Of a stretch of DNA of 33,475 nucleotides, positions 1-6,420 are shown piece by piece (within the stretch, counting starts at the first letter, position 1; each line of letters begins with the position of its first letter). The notes beneath the pieces are model-generated. The model ran no database searches and had not been told where the DNA came from. It saw only the letters and a list, made by a program, of their open reading frames with translations. Origin of the DNA: SIG459 sp045538735 (GTDB lineage Bacteria > Bacillota > Clostridia > Oscillospirales > Oscillospiraceae); contig JAZSRY010000018.1 in NCBI GenBank assembly GCA_045538735.1, positions 1 through 33,475 of the forward strand, in the 5' to 3' direction. Both the position numbers and the translations under genes were made by a program.

Positions 1-472
1 TCGTAATCCCATTAACAATTGCGTCGTGGATTTCCATGATTTCTTTTGATATATCCTCTTCAGTCGCATACCAGCCTAAAAAAGTCGTTGGTTCTTCCCC
101 GAACATTCCTTTTCCTTCACTTTTACCGAAAAGCGCATACTGTGGAGATGATTTCCCGCCAGACATTTTTTGAGAAGACACAACCTTATGACAAGTAGCA
201 ATTACACGTTCAATTGGTGATGTTATCGTGATTTTTCCTGCTGCATTCTGCTTTTTTGTATTGGACTCTTGTGTAATCTCCGTTGCCATTAAGCTATCCA
301 GAGAAATATTCAGTTTGCTTGAAAGCAACAGCAACTTTTCCACTTCTGGGTATCCAATTCCTTGTTCCCATTTTGAGACAGCTTGACGACTCACATCCAG
401 AATCTCCGCTAACTCCTCCTGTGATAATTGCTTTTCTTTCCGTAGTTGTTTCAGATTTTCTGCAAAACTCAT
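1..472 (-). CDS. XRE-family HTH regulator, 3' part outside window
   Basis: The reverse strand reads open from an ATG at 472 to the window edge, giving 157 residues without a stop, so the gene is partial. An AGGAGG ribosome site lies 6-7 bases before the ATG. Residues 1-65 form a typical XRE/Cro-CI helix-turn-helix, with the motif LSQEELAEILDVSRQAVSKW. After a polar linker comes a segment (about residues 80-157) containing LGWYATEEDISKEI that I cannot assign to a family. It is probably a DNA-binding transcription regulator with a C-terminal effector or interaction region. The gene is distinctly AT-richer than its neighbours, like the GNAT gene at 5663-6160, which suggests transfer. A promoter is visible at 617-645. 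Confidence 0.85.
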   Translation of the reverse strand, partial: MSFAENLKQLRKEKQLSQEELAEILDVSRQAVSKWEQGIGYPEVEKLLLLSSKLNISLDSLMATEITQESNTKKQNAAGKITITSPIERVIATCHKVVSSQKMSGGKSSPQYALFGKSEGKGMFGEEPTTFLGWYATEEDISKEIMEIHDAIVNGIT

Positions 473-616
473 ACAGTTACCTCCTTTACACAACTAATTA
501 TAAACACAGGAAAAGGGAAATCCACCAACCTATATTTGCATTTACGCAACGTGAAGTTGCAATAATACAATTATGGAGGTATCACACAAATTCAAGTTTG
601 TCTAATTGTTTTATCC

Positions 617-645
617 ATTTTATCACATTACTGAAAATTGGACAA
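617..645 (-). promoter_or_regulatory. Promoter of the XRE regulator
   Basis: On the reverse strand a TTGTCC -35 (640-645) is followed 17 bases later by TAAAAT (617-622), preceded by TG one base upstream (extended -10). The core ATGTGATAAAAT recurs at the GNAT gene and the second rubrerythrin promoter. Between this promoter and the gene, 546-560 holds the inverted repeat GCAAC-GTGAA-GTTGC, a possible operator or leader hairpin. Confidence 0.55.
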
Positions 646-649
646 GAAC

Positions 650-677
650 AGTCCCGGCAGGATTAGCTGCCGGGACT
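650..677 (-). terminator. Hairpin terminator after the Crp/Fnr gene
   Basis: Perfect 11-bp stem (650-660 with 667-677) and a 6-base loop, lying 46 bases beyond the stop of the reverse-strand Crp/Fnr gene. The downstream reverse-strand sequence TGTTCTTGT is only moderately U-rich, so termination may be leaky. No forward-strand gene ends here. Confidence 0.6.
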
Positions 678-723
678 AAAACTGTTTTATGGACTCCCAC
701 CATTCGCCGCGGGGGTTTTATTT

Positions 724-1380
724 TCATTCAGCAAGGGCTCTCAGTTTTTTCTCGCCAACCACTTCAACCGCGCCTCTTGTCAGTTTCACCATGCCCTCAT
801 TCTGGAAATAGCGGAGCATACGGGTCACCACCTCGCGGGCAGTGCCGAGATGGTTGGCAATTTTTTCATGGGTGATTTTAAGTTCTGTGCTGTCTTCCAC
901 CAAAATCTCTTCCAGCAGGAAGGCCGCAAGGCGCTTATCAAAGCTGCGCCACATTATCTGCTCCATAAGCCACATAAGCTCGGAGAAATTGCTGCTCATA
1001 AGGCTGTTGGCATAGCCCGAAACTGCGGCAGACTCGTCCATCAGGTTTTTGAAAAGGCAGGCGGGGATGGACCAGAATTCGCTGTCCTTTTCCGCCTCTA
1101 TCATAACATTCAGCTGCAGGTCGGGCATAACGCAGGAAGCGCTGAGCAGGCTCACATCGTATTCAAAAAGGCGGTTTATACTGACCTCTCTTCCGTCTTC
1201 GGAGAGGATATAGGTGCGAAGCTGACCGCTTTTCATAACGACAAGACCGAGACATTCGGCCCCCGAATCGTGGATATGGGTGCCCTTTTCCACCTTATGA
1301 AGCTGCAGAACCTCCATTATCCGCTCCTGCTGCTCATTATTCAATTTATTCCAGATGGGGAAATAGTTCTTGAATTCCAT
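724..1380 (-). CDS. Crp/Fnr-family transcriptional regulator
   Basis: 218 residues, the usual length of the family. Residues about 20-115 form the cyclic-nucleotide-binding-type beta-roll (VVMKSGQLRTYILSEDGREV), followed by a long dimer helix and a C-terminal winged helix (about 165-215) with the recognition region GTAREVVTRMLRYFQNEG. The N-terminal cysteine cluster of Fnr is absent, so an oxygen-sensing 4Fe-4S cluster like that of E. coli Fnr is unlikely; isolated cysteines are present. The ATG at 1380 is preceded by a G-rich ribosome site. The gene is divergent from rubrerythrin with back-to-back promoters, so control of rubrerythrin and autoregulation are the likeliest roles (inference). 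The effector cannot be read from sequence. Confidence 0.9.
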   Translation of the reverse strand: MEFKNYFPIWNKLNNEQQERIMEVLQLHKVEKGTHIHDSGAECLGLVVMKSGQLRTYILSEDGREVSINRLFEYDVSLLSASCVMPDLQLNVMIEAEKDSEFWSIPACLFKNLMDESAAVSGYANSLMSSNFSELMWLMEQIMWRSFDKRLAAFLLEEILVEDSTELKITHEKIANHLGTAREVVTRMLRYFQNEGMVKLTRGAVEVVGEKKLRALAE

Positions 1381-1403
1381 ATACCTTTACCCCCTTTTTC
1401 TTC

Positions 1404-1431
1404 AGTATATCACTATTAATACATAAGTCAA
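1404..1431 (-). promoter_or_regulatory. Promoter of the Crp/Fnr gene
   Basis: Reverse-strand TTGACT (1426-1431), 16-base spacer, TATACT (1404-1409) with an upstream TG (extended -10). Its -35 sits back to back with the rubrerythrin -35, together forming the inverted repeat GTCAA-N7-TTGAC at 1427-1443. Confidence 0.65.
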
Positions 1432-1438
1432 ATCCTAA

Positions 1439-1467
1439 TTGACAAGGAAAAATCCCGGTACTATAAT
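1439..1467 (+). promoter_or_regulatory. Rubrerythrin promoter P1
   Basis: Consensus TTGACA (1439-1444), 17-base spacer, consensus TATAAT (1462-1467). This predicts a start near 1474 and a leader of about 140 nt. A nearly perfect housekeeping-sigma promoter fits a highly expressed gene. Confidence 0.8.
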
Positions 1468-1514
1468 TTATAAAAAGGGTATATTCTGCGGCATAAGTAT
1501 GTATACTCTTTTTA

Positions 1515-1542
1515 TTGGAATTTATTCTTTATGTGATAAAAT
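1515..1542 (+). promoter_or_regulatory. Possible second rubrerythrin promoter P2 inside a palindrome
   Basis: TTGGAA (1515-1520), 16-base spacer, TAAAAT (1537-1542) with upstream TG. The -10 lies in the perfect inverted repeat GTGAT-AAA-ATCAC (1533-1545), which resembles the half-sites used by Crp/Fnr proteins although the spacing is shorter than the E. coli Crp site. It could be a promoter, an operator, or both. Confidence 0.4.
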
Positions 1543-1615
1543 CACGGAAGCCATTATTGATACCGTGTATTATTAAGCCATAAAGAAAAATAAAAACACT
1601 ACGGAGGTAAATATA

Positions 1616-2278
1616 ATGGAAAAGTGGAAATGCAAAGTTTGTGGTTACATTCACGAGGGTCCTATAACCGCCGATTTCGTCTGCCCCAGATGCAAGAAGG
1701 GCGCAGAGTTTTTTGAGAAGATAGCTCCCGCAGCTGCAGAGAAGACCCCCTTCGCAGGCAGCAAGACCGAGAAGAACCTTTGGGAAGCTTTCGCAGGCGA
1801 ATCCATGGCTCGCAATAAATATACCTATTTCGCATCCGTTGCAAAGAAGGCCGGCTTCGAGCAGATCGCAGAGATCTTCCTGAAGACCGCTGAAAACGAG
1901 AAAGAGCACGCAAAGCTCTGGTTCAAGGCTCTGGGTGAGCTGGGCGACACCGCCGAGAATCTCCTCCACGCAGCCGAGGGCGAGAACTATGAGTGGACCG
2001 ATATGTATGACCGCATGGCAGCCGATGCCGAAGAGGAAGGTTTCCTTGATCTGGCAGCACAGTTCCGCGGCGTTGCAGCTGTTGAGAAGACCCACGAAGA
2101 GCGCTATCGCAAGCTTCTCCACAATGTGGAAGCCAAGGAAGTCTTCGAGAAGAGCGGCGTAACCCTTTGGGAATGCCGTAACTGCGGTCACATGGTACTG
2201 GGCGTCAAGGCTCCCGATGTATGCCCCGTATGCGCACATCCCCAGGCCTACTTCGAGGTCCGCGCAGAGAACTATTGA
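1616..2278 (+). CDS. rbr: Rubrerythrin with N- and C-terminal rubredoxin-like domains
   Basis: 220 residues. A short rubredoxin-like iron site is at the N-terminus (C6, C9, C23, C26), the ferritin-like diiron domain spans about residues 48-175 (EAFAGESMARNKY, ENEKEH, VEKTHEERY), and a second rubredoxin-like site is at the C-terminus (C187, C190, C203, C206). Classical rubrerythrin has only the C-terminal site and reverse rubrerythrin only the N-terminal one. Family members reduce hydrogen peroxide in the cytoplasm of anaerobes, with electrons entering through the rubredoxin centre. The start has an ACGGAGGT ribosome site. Codon use is strongly biased, which suggests high expression. It lies divergent from a Crp/Fnr regulator and is closed by a terminator, so it is monocistronic. 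Confidence 0.93.
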   Translation: MEKWKCKVCGYIHEGPITADFVCPRCKKGAEFFEKIAPAAAEKTPFAGSKTEKNLWEAFAGESMARNKYTYFASVAKKAGFEQIAEIFLKTAENEKEHAKLWFKALGELGDTAENLLHAAEGENYEWTDMYDRMAADAEEEGFLDLAAQFRGVAAVEKTHEERYRKLLHNVEAKEVFEKSGVTLWECRNCGHMVLGVKAPDVCPVCAHPQAYFEVRAENY

Positions 2279-2291
2279 TAATATGCTAAAT

Positions 2292-2323
2292 AAAAAAGCA
2301 GACCCCGTGTGGTCTGCTTTTTT
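2292..2323 (+). terminator. Rubrerythrin terminator
   Basis: A-tract, 7-bp GC-rich stem (GCAGACC with GGTCTGC), 6-base loop, then T6, 14 bases after the rubrerythrin stop. It is almost identical to the hairpin at 2819-2849. Confidence 0.9.
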
Positions 2324-2366
2324 ATTTATCCCAGTGCGAAGGGATCTCCGACTTTTCGGCGCAAGC

Positions 2367-2395
2367 TTGCCTTAATCCGAAGACGGTTGTATAAT
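2367..2395 (+). promoter_or_regulatory. Promoter of the small membrane protein
   Basis: TTGCCT (2367-2372), 17-base spacer, consensus TATAAT (2390-2395). The predicted start near 2402 lies downstream of the first in-frame ATG (2398), which argues for a later translation start. Confidence 0.6.
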
Positions 2396-2475
2396 TATTG
2401 CAGAAAGAGGTGAGTGCTACGGCAAGCAAAAGCAGAAGGAAAGCTCCCAACGGCAGGCGGGAAGAATACAGGAAA

Positions 2476-2808
2476 ATGGAGACCGTTTGGGCTCTCAGCG
2501 CCCTTATCCTCATAATAAACCTTCTTATTTTTGCGGCAAAATCCGAAGGAAGCGCAAAACCATATCTCATCGCCGCCGGAGCCGTTCTTTATCTCGGTCT
2601 TTCACTTATTATGGAAAAAAGCAACCGCAACCACGATTGGTGGTATATCATTCCGATGGGCGCCCTTGCGATCATACCTTTTCCTCTTATCAAAATATTC
2701 AAGGGCTATTATTCCTTTGCTTGGGTATTCGCCGCAGAGCTTATTGTCTTCGGGCTTATAGTCTTCGCAATACTCAAGGGGAGTAAAAAGAAGAAAAAGA
2801 AAAAATAA
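2476..2808 (+). CDS. Small four-helix membrane protein, unknown function
   Basis: 110 residues from the ATG at 2476. Longer in-frame starts exist (ATG 2398, GTG 2410), but the promoter at 2367-2395 would start transcription beyond 2398 and the extra residues are basic and low-complexity. The protein is almost entirely hydrophobic: segments near residues 4-21, 30-48, 58-76 and 83-103, then a C-terminal tail with seven consecutive lysines that probably faces the cytoplasm. A DWW motif lies between helices 2 and 3. I do not recognise a family. It stands alone between two nearly identical terminators, so it is probably monocistronic. Confidence 0.65.
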   Translation: METVWALSALILIINLLIFAAKSEGSAKPYLIAAGAVLYLGLSLIMEKSNRNHDWWYIIPMGALAIIPFPLIKIFKGYYSFAWVFAAELIVFGLIVFAILKGSKKKKKKK

Positions 2809-2818
2809 TCCGATATGC

Positions 2819-2849
2819 AAAAAGCAGACCCCGCGGGGTCTGCTTTTTT
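2819..2849. terminator. Bidirectional terminator
   Basis: Stem GCAGACCC/GGGTCTGC flanked by A5 and T6, so it can serve the forward gene ending at 2808 and the reverse gene whose stop (2848-2850) overlaps it. The arms match the hairpin at 2292-2323 except for the loop. Confidence 0.85.
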
Positions 2850-3663
2850 ATTCAAATATCTGTCGAAGCAAAGCTTCCTCCTCTGCCTGTATATTTTCCT
2901 CCGAGATGAGGTTTTCAAGCAAGTCGCGGCGGTAAATACCAAACTGTTCCTCAGAAAGCTCCTCTTTTATTTTAAGAACAGTCTTCAGTGCATCGTCGGG
3001 AGTGCTCATATCCTCCCTTGTGAAAGTGTAGCTGTGTCCATCATCGCATGTAAGAGTCAATTCGTATGTCAAATAAGAAGCAAAGCGATGCCAGTGCTCA
3101 TATATACGAAACTCTGCGCATTCGTAATCCTCCGTGCAGCAGTGTGATACCGGAGTAAAGCTGTTATAGGCATTTATCGCGCCGTCGGGCTCGAGAGTCA
3201 CTCTCCTGCATATAGTCGGCCCTGATATAAAAAAAGCATAAATCAGCAGCAGGCATATTATTGCCGCATACCCTCTCCAAAAGCGCCTTTTCTCTGCGCT
3301 CATTGGGAGCTGCTTGCGTCTTTCGTCAAAAATCGGGTAAAGCTTTTTAGGCCACGGGTATTCGCCGTATTTTACATTCTTATTCCCGAAAATGGGAATT
3401 CGTTCAACAAAACCTTTTATGTGCAGCGTAAATACGAGAACCAGCAGAACTGCCACGATCAGAAACGCAGCGAAAAATTCCGAAAATTCCCTACGCAGAG
3501 CCACCGTCCGAACAGCCTCTCCAAAGATTTTCTCTCCCCACCAGCTCCAATCAAAGGCCAGAGCTGCAGCTGCAAGAAGGCAGACGACCATAATCGCTAT
3601 ATAAATACCCTTATCAAGGCGGGAAAGTGGCGGAACCTCCTGCCTTTTTTGCTTTTTATTCAC
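2848..3663 (-). CDS. Predicted three-helix membrane protein, unknown function
   Basis: 271 residues. The start codon is GTG (3661-3663) with GAGG only a few bases upstream, so the exact start is uncertain. Hydrophobic segments are near residues 18-38, 62-84 and 130-150. The C-terminal 120 residues are soluble with a Cys-Cys pair and further cysteines (SHCCTEDYECAEF), so they could be an extracytoplasmic disulfide-bonded domain, followed by an acidic helical tail. No family is recognised. It lies downstream of D-cysteine desulfhydrase on the same strand, separated by about 105 bases that include a palindromic element, so co-transcription is possible but unproven. Confidence 0.7.
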   Translation of the reverse strand: MNKKQKRQEVPPLSRLDKGIYIAIMVVCLLAAAALAFDWSWWGEKIFGEAVRTVALRREFSEFFAAFLIVAVLLVLVFTLHIKGFVERIPIFGNKNVKYGEYPWPKKLYPIFDERRKQLPMSAEKRRFWRGYAAIICLLLIYAFFISGPTICRRVTLEPDGAINAYNSFTPVSHCCTEDYECAEFRIYEHWHRFASYLTYELTLTCDDGHSYTFTREDMSTPDDALKTVLKIKEELSEEQFGIYRRDLLENLISEENIQAEEEALLRQIFE

Positions 3664-3715
3664 GACCTCACTGCCTTTTATATATCATTGGACTGTTTTT
3701 ATACTAAAGGATGGC

Positions 3716-3735
3716 GGGCGATTCTTGAATCGCCC
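3716..3735. repeat. REP-like palindrome
   Basis: Perfect 8-bp inverted repeat GGGCGATT-CTTG-AATCGCCC between two same-strand genes. Neither strand has a clear T-tract placed for the adjacent gene. I recall similar GGGGCGATTC-n-GAATCGCCC palindromes as dispersed elements in gut Clostridia, but this window holds one copy, so the repeat status is inference. Confidence 0.4.
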
Positions 3736-3768
3736 CTACTTTTTGCACATTGGAAAATATCGTGCCGT

Positions 3769-4710
3769 TCAGCCCAATGCGAAAAGGCCGCCTGCGCCGC
3801 CGGTATGGATGAAAAGCACCTTATCTTCGCTTTTGAAAGCGCCCTCTTTGGCCATTTCCAGAAGGCCCGCAAAGGCTTTGCCGGTATAGACGGGGTCAAG
3901 GAAAAGTCCTTCTTCCCTTGCAAGCAGCGCCACCGCGGCGTTGCCCTCCTCAGATGGTATGGCATAGCCGCTTCCGCACATATCCCTGAGGCTGAAGCTA
4001 TCAGAGTTTATCTCTATATCAAGACCCAAAATCTCTGCCGCGCCCTTCATAAGAGCGGGAGTTATTTCATCGAAGGGGTCGGTATCCACCATCATTCCCG
4101 TAACTTTGGCCTTAGGCGCATAGAGCATAGCACCCAAAGCTACTCCCGCCATGGTGCCGCCGCTGCCTTCCGCGCAGATAATATGGTCAAACTCAATTCC
4201 CTGACGGCTTATCTCTTTTATGCAGTCAACATAGCCCACGCTGCCCAAAGCATTTGAGCCGCCGCAGGGGATTTTGTAATAGGGCTTGCCAATCTCCCCA
4301 CCGACTCTATCCATCTCTGCATAAATATCGTCATAGGAATCAGTATCCATGAAGCGGACATCGGTGCCCATAAGGCTGTTGAGAAGCTGATTTCCCACCT
4401 TTTCGCAGACACCCCGCTTTTTCAAAATGAGTATGGGCTCCATTCCCAGCTTTCTGCAGGCCGCGGCCGTGAGCATTGCGTGGTTGCTCTGGGCACCGCC
4501 CGTTGTGAAAACCACCTCCGCCCCTTTGGCTTTGGCATCGGCGAGAAGATATTCCAGCTTGCGCAGCTTATTGCCGCCAAGGGCAAGGCCGCTCATATCA
4601 TCCCGCTTGATATAAACATTTGTGCCCAGAAGGAGGCTTATGTTTTCAAGCTTATGTATAGGTGTAGGGAAAATGCCAATGGAGATTTTATTGGGAAATT
4701 TTGCTTCCAT
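3769..4710 (-). CDS. dcyD: D-cysteine desulfhydrase (PLP-dependent)
   Basis: 313 residues from the ATG at 4710, which has an AGGAG site 7 bases upstream; an in-frame ATG 51 bases earlier lies in promoter sequence. It belongs to the tryptophan-synthase-beta fold type II PLP enzymes of the ACC deaminase/D-cysteine desulfhydrase family. The PLP lysine is in ALGGNKLRKLE (about residue 48), followed by GGAQSNHAMLTAAAC and the C-terminal phosphate-binding-type HTGGAGG. DcyD cleaves D-cysteine to pyruvate, sulfide and ammonia; ACC deaminase is the main alternative and the two cannot be separated with certainty by eye. Cytoplasmic. It is divergent from the YugP peptidase gene. Confidence 0.82.
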   Translation of the reverse strand: MEAKFPNKISIGIFPTPIHKLENISLLLGTNVYIKRDDMSGLALGGNKLRKLEYLLADAKAKGAEVVFTTGGAQSNHAMLTAAACRKLGMEPILILKKRGVCEKVGNQLLNSLMGTDVRFMDTDSYDDIYAEMDRVGGEIGKPYYKIPCGGSNALGSVGYVDCIKEISRQGIEFDHIICAEGSGGTMAGVALGAMLYAPKAKVTGMMVDTDPFDEITPALMKGAAEILGLDIEINSDSFSLRDMCGSGYAIPSEEGNAAVALLAREEGLFLDPVYTGKAFAGLLEMAKEGAFKSEDKVLFIHTGGAGGLFALG

Positions 4711-4731
4711 ATTCGTCACTCCTTTTTGCGT

Positions 4732-4761
4732 ATAATAATTATAATCTATACGCCGCTTCAA
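4732..4761 (-). promoter_or_regulatory. Promoter of dcyD
   Basis: Reverse-strand TTGAAG (4756-4761), 18-base spacer, TATTAT (4732-4737), giving a leader of about 20 nt before the dcyD ATG. A second TATAAT-like word overlaps, so the exact start is uncertain. Confidence 0.5.
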
Positions 4762-4775
4762 GTAAATAGCATCCC

Positions 4776-4804
4776 TTGACCCGCTTTTCGGGGGATGGTA
4801 TACT
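4776..4804 (+). promoter_or_regulatory. Promoter of the YugP-like peptidase
   Basis: TTGACC (4776-4781), exactly 17 bases, TATACT (4799-4804). The predicted start near 4811 gives a short leader of about 24 nt. Confidence 0.75.
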
Positions 4805-4834
4805 TATCACAGTCATTATACGAGGAGAAAGCAT

Positions 4835-5515
4835 ATGTTCTACTGGGACTACACATATATTCTTGTAATAATCGGCGCCCTTATAAGCGCCTTTGCCTCC
4901 CTGAGAGTGAAGACCACCTTCCGCCGTTTCAGCGATATGCGCTCCGTACGCGGACTCAGCGCGGAGCAGGCGGCTCAGCGCATACTCAGTGGCGCAGGTA
5001 TACACGATGTGCGCATAGAACGGGTAAACGGTTCTCTAACGGATCACTATTCCCCCAACGAAAAGGTGCTGCGCCTTTCCGATTCCGTTTACGGCTCCAC
5101 CTCCGTTGCAGCCATAGGCGTTGCTGCCCACGAGTGCGGCCATGCAATACAGCACGCTGTTGGCTACGGACCTTTGAAGCTGCGCAGTCTTTCAGTTCCC
5201 ATCGCCAACATCGGCTCAAAGCTGAGCTGGCCCATTATTCTCATCGGTCTTGTTTTGGGGCTTACGGGTCTTGCGCAGGTGGGCGTATTTCTCTTCACCT
5301 TTGTCGTGCTTTTCCAGCTTATAACCCTGCCCGTTGAATTCAACGCCTCCTCAAGAGCTTTGAAAATTCTTGAAGGCAGCAATATGCTGATGGATGATGA
5401 GCTTCGCGGTGCCTCCAAGGTTCTCCGCGCCGCTGCAATGACCTATGTGGCCTCTCTTCTGGCCTCCGTTTTGCAGCTGCTGCGCCTTGTGCTTCTCACC
5501 CGCAGACGCAGATGA
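4835..5515 (+). CDS. yugP: YugP-type membrane zinc metallopeptidase
   Basis: 226 residues, the usual length of the YugP/Zn_peptidase_2 family. An N-terminal hydrophobic helix (residues 6-22) is followed by a soluble part with the zinc site HECGH (H99, E100, H103) and two or three helices between 120 and 215. PVEFNASSRA (about residue 168) probably supplies the third zinc ligand. It is an integral membrane peptidase with the active site probably cytoplasmic; substrates are unknown. The ATG follows an AGGAGA site by 7 bases. It is monocistronic, with its own promoter and terminator. Confidence 0.88.
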   Translation: MFYWDYTYILVIIGALISAFASLRVKTTFRRFSDMRSVRGLSAEQAAQRILSGAGIHDVRIERVNGSLTDHYSPNEKVLRLSDSVYGSTSVAAIGVAAHECGHAIQHAVGYGPLKLRSLSVPIANIGSKLSWPIILIGLVLGLTGLAQVGVFLFTFVVLFQLITLPVEFNASSRALKILEGSNMLMDDELRGASKVLRAAAMTYVASLLASVLQLLRLVLLTRRRR

Positions 5516-5534
5516 AAATACAATAAACAGTTAA

Positions 5535-5567
5535 CGGAGCATATCGTTGCCGATATGCTCCGTTTTT
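5535..5567 (+). terminator. Terminator of the YugP-like gene
   Basis: Perfect 12-bp stem CGGAGCATATCG/CGATATGCTCCG with loop TTGC, followed by T5. It may also slow reverse transcription leaving the GNAT gene, although that side lacks a T-tract. Confidence 0.9.
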
Positions 5568-5662
5568 ATATACATACATTCGATTGCAAGCGCCTTGGCT
5601 CTCCCAAAGGAAGAAGCGCACTCTTTATCCGTTCGATAAATTGGAATTGGCTAAACAGAAAT

Positions 5663-6160
5663 CTAAAGATTCTTTTCATAACATATTTCGGTCGGCTCAA
5701 TGTTCGGCTTTACTTTTCCACTGGTTGTGAATCCGTGTGCTTCATAGAATCGTCTTGCTCTTATGTTATCTTCGAAAACCCAAAGCATAACCTTTGAATA
5801 GCCTGCGGCTGTAATATCATGCAGTACGGTATCCATCATCTTACTGCCATAACCTTTTCTCCATTGGTTCTGCAAACTATGAATGCAAATGAGTTCAGCA
5901 TAGCCAGGCATATCCTTTTCACGAGTGGCATCCCACCATGCAATACAATGAGGGTTTCTCTCAACTTTTAGCAAATATCCATTCCCAACATTCTGCTCCA
6001 ACAAGTGGCGATACATAGCGGTTGCTTTATCAATTTGGGTGCATCGTTCCAGAACATCAGCACTCAGAATGTCCTTGAATCCAGCCTTCCAACTTTCTGT
6101 CTGTATATATGCCAAAACAGCTTCATCACCTAGCTTGACCCGTTCAATTGTATATTCCAT
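5663..6160 (-). CDS. GNAT-family N-acetyltransferase
   Basis: 165 residues. The acetyl-CoA pyrophosphate loop is QNQWRKGYGSKMM (about residue 96 onward), and the C-terminal GNAT signature is VMLWVFEDNIRARRFYEAHGF, typical of the family. The N-terminus has ESWKAGFKDIL, common in small-molecule or antibiotic-type acetyltransferases; the substrate cannot be predicted. Cytoplasmic. The ATG at 6160 is preceded by GAGGTGAG. The gene is AT-rich and its upstream region resembles that of the XRE regulator at 1-472, suggesting a shared foreign origin. It follows the tRNA-Ala terminator and is probably transcribed from its own promoter. Confidence 0.88.
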   Translation of the reverse strand: MEYTIERVKLGDEAVLAYIQTESWKAGFKDILSADVLERCTQIDKATAMYRHLLEQNVGNGYLLKVERNPHCIAWWDATREKDMPGYAELICIHSLQNQWRKGYGSKMMDTVLHDITAAGYSKVMLWVFEDNIRARRFYEAHGFTTSGKVKPNIEPTEICYEKNL

Positions 6161-6198
6161 AATTCTCTCACCTCGCCAAATTCAAGTTTATCGAACTG

Positions 6199-6207
6199 AT
6201 TATATCA
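6199..6207 (-). promoter_or_regulatory. Extended -10 promoter of the GNAT gene
   Basis: Reverse-strand TGATATAAT is a perfect TGn-TATAAT extended -10; no convincing -35 lies at the usual distance, as is allowed for extended -10 promoters. The word ATGTGATAtAAT matches the XRE promoter core. Confidence 0.55.
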
Positions 6208-6216
6208 CATTTAATG

Positions 6217-6258
6217 AAAAAAATCCTCTTTTGTCATTAGACAAAAGAGGATTTTTTT
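6217..6258 (-). terminator. tRNA-Ala terminator
   Basis: 19-base arms, A7-TCCTCTTTTGTC with GACAAAAGAGGA-T7, loop of 4, starting directly at the CCA end of the reverse-strand tRNA-Ala and ending with T7. Confidence 0.9.
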
Positions 6259-6333
6259 GGTGGACCCGACCGGGATCGAACCGGCGACCTTACGGATGCG
6301 AACCGTACGCTCTCCCAGCTGAGCTACGGGCCC
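6258..6333 (-). tRNA. tRNA-Ala (anticodon CGC)
   Basis: 76 nt including an encoded CCA (6258-6260). The acceptor pairs GGGCCCG with CGGGTCC and keeps the G3:U70 alanine identity pair. The anticodon stem TACGG/CCGTA encloses TTCGCAT, so the anticodon is CGC, reading GCG. The T-loop is GGTTCGATCC. Confidence 0.95.
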
Positions 6334-6342
6334 ATAGCAAGA

Positions 6343-6370
6343 ATTATACCACTGCTTCCCTAATTGTAAA
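6343..6370 (-). promoter_or_regulatory. tRNA-Ala promoter
   Basis: Reverse-strand TTTACA (6365-6370), 16-base spacer, consensus TATAAT (6343-6348), ending nine bases before the mature tRNA 5' end. Confidence 0.75.
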
Positions 6371-6385
6371 GAATTTTATTTGCTA

Positions 6386-6414
6386 TTGATAATCTCCGCG
6401 ATATGTAGTAAAAT
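6386..6414 (+). promoter_or_regulatory. SRP RNA promoter
   Basis: TTGATA (6386-6391), 17-base spacer, TAAAAT (6409-6414), six bases before the predicted 5' end of the SRP RNA. It is divergent from the tRNA-Ala promoter. Confidence 0.8.
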
Positions 6415-6420
6415 AACTTG

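Noticed and set aside
2398..2475. Longer N-terminus for the small membrane protein
   Set aside because: The predicted transcription start near 2402 lies beyond the ATG at 2398, and the added residues are low-complexity and basic.
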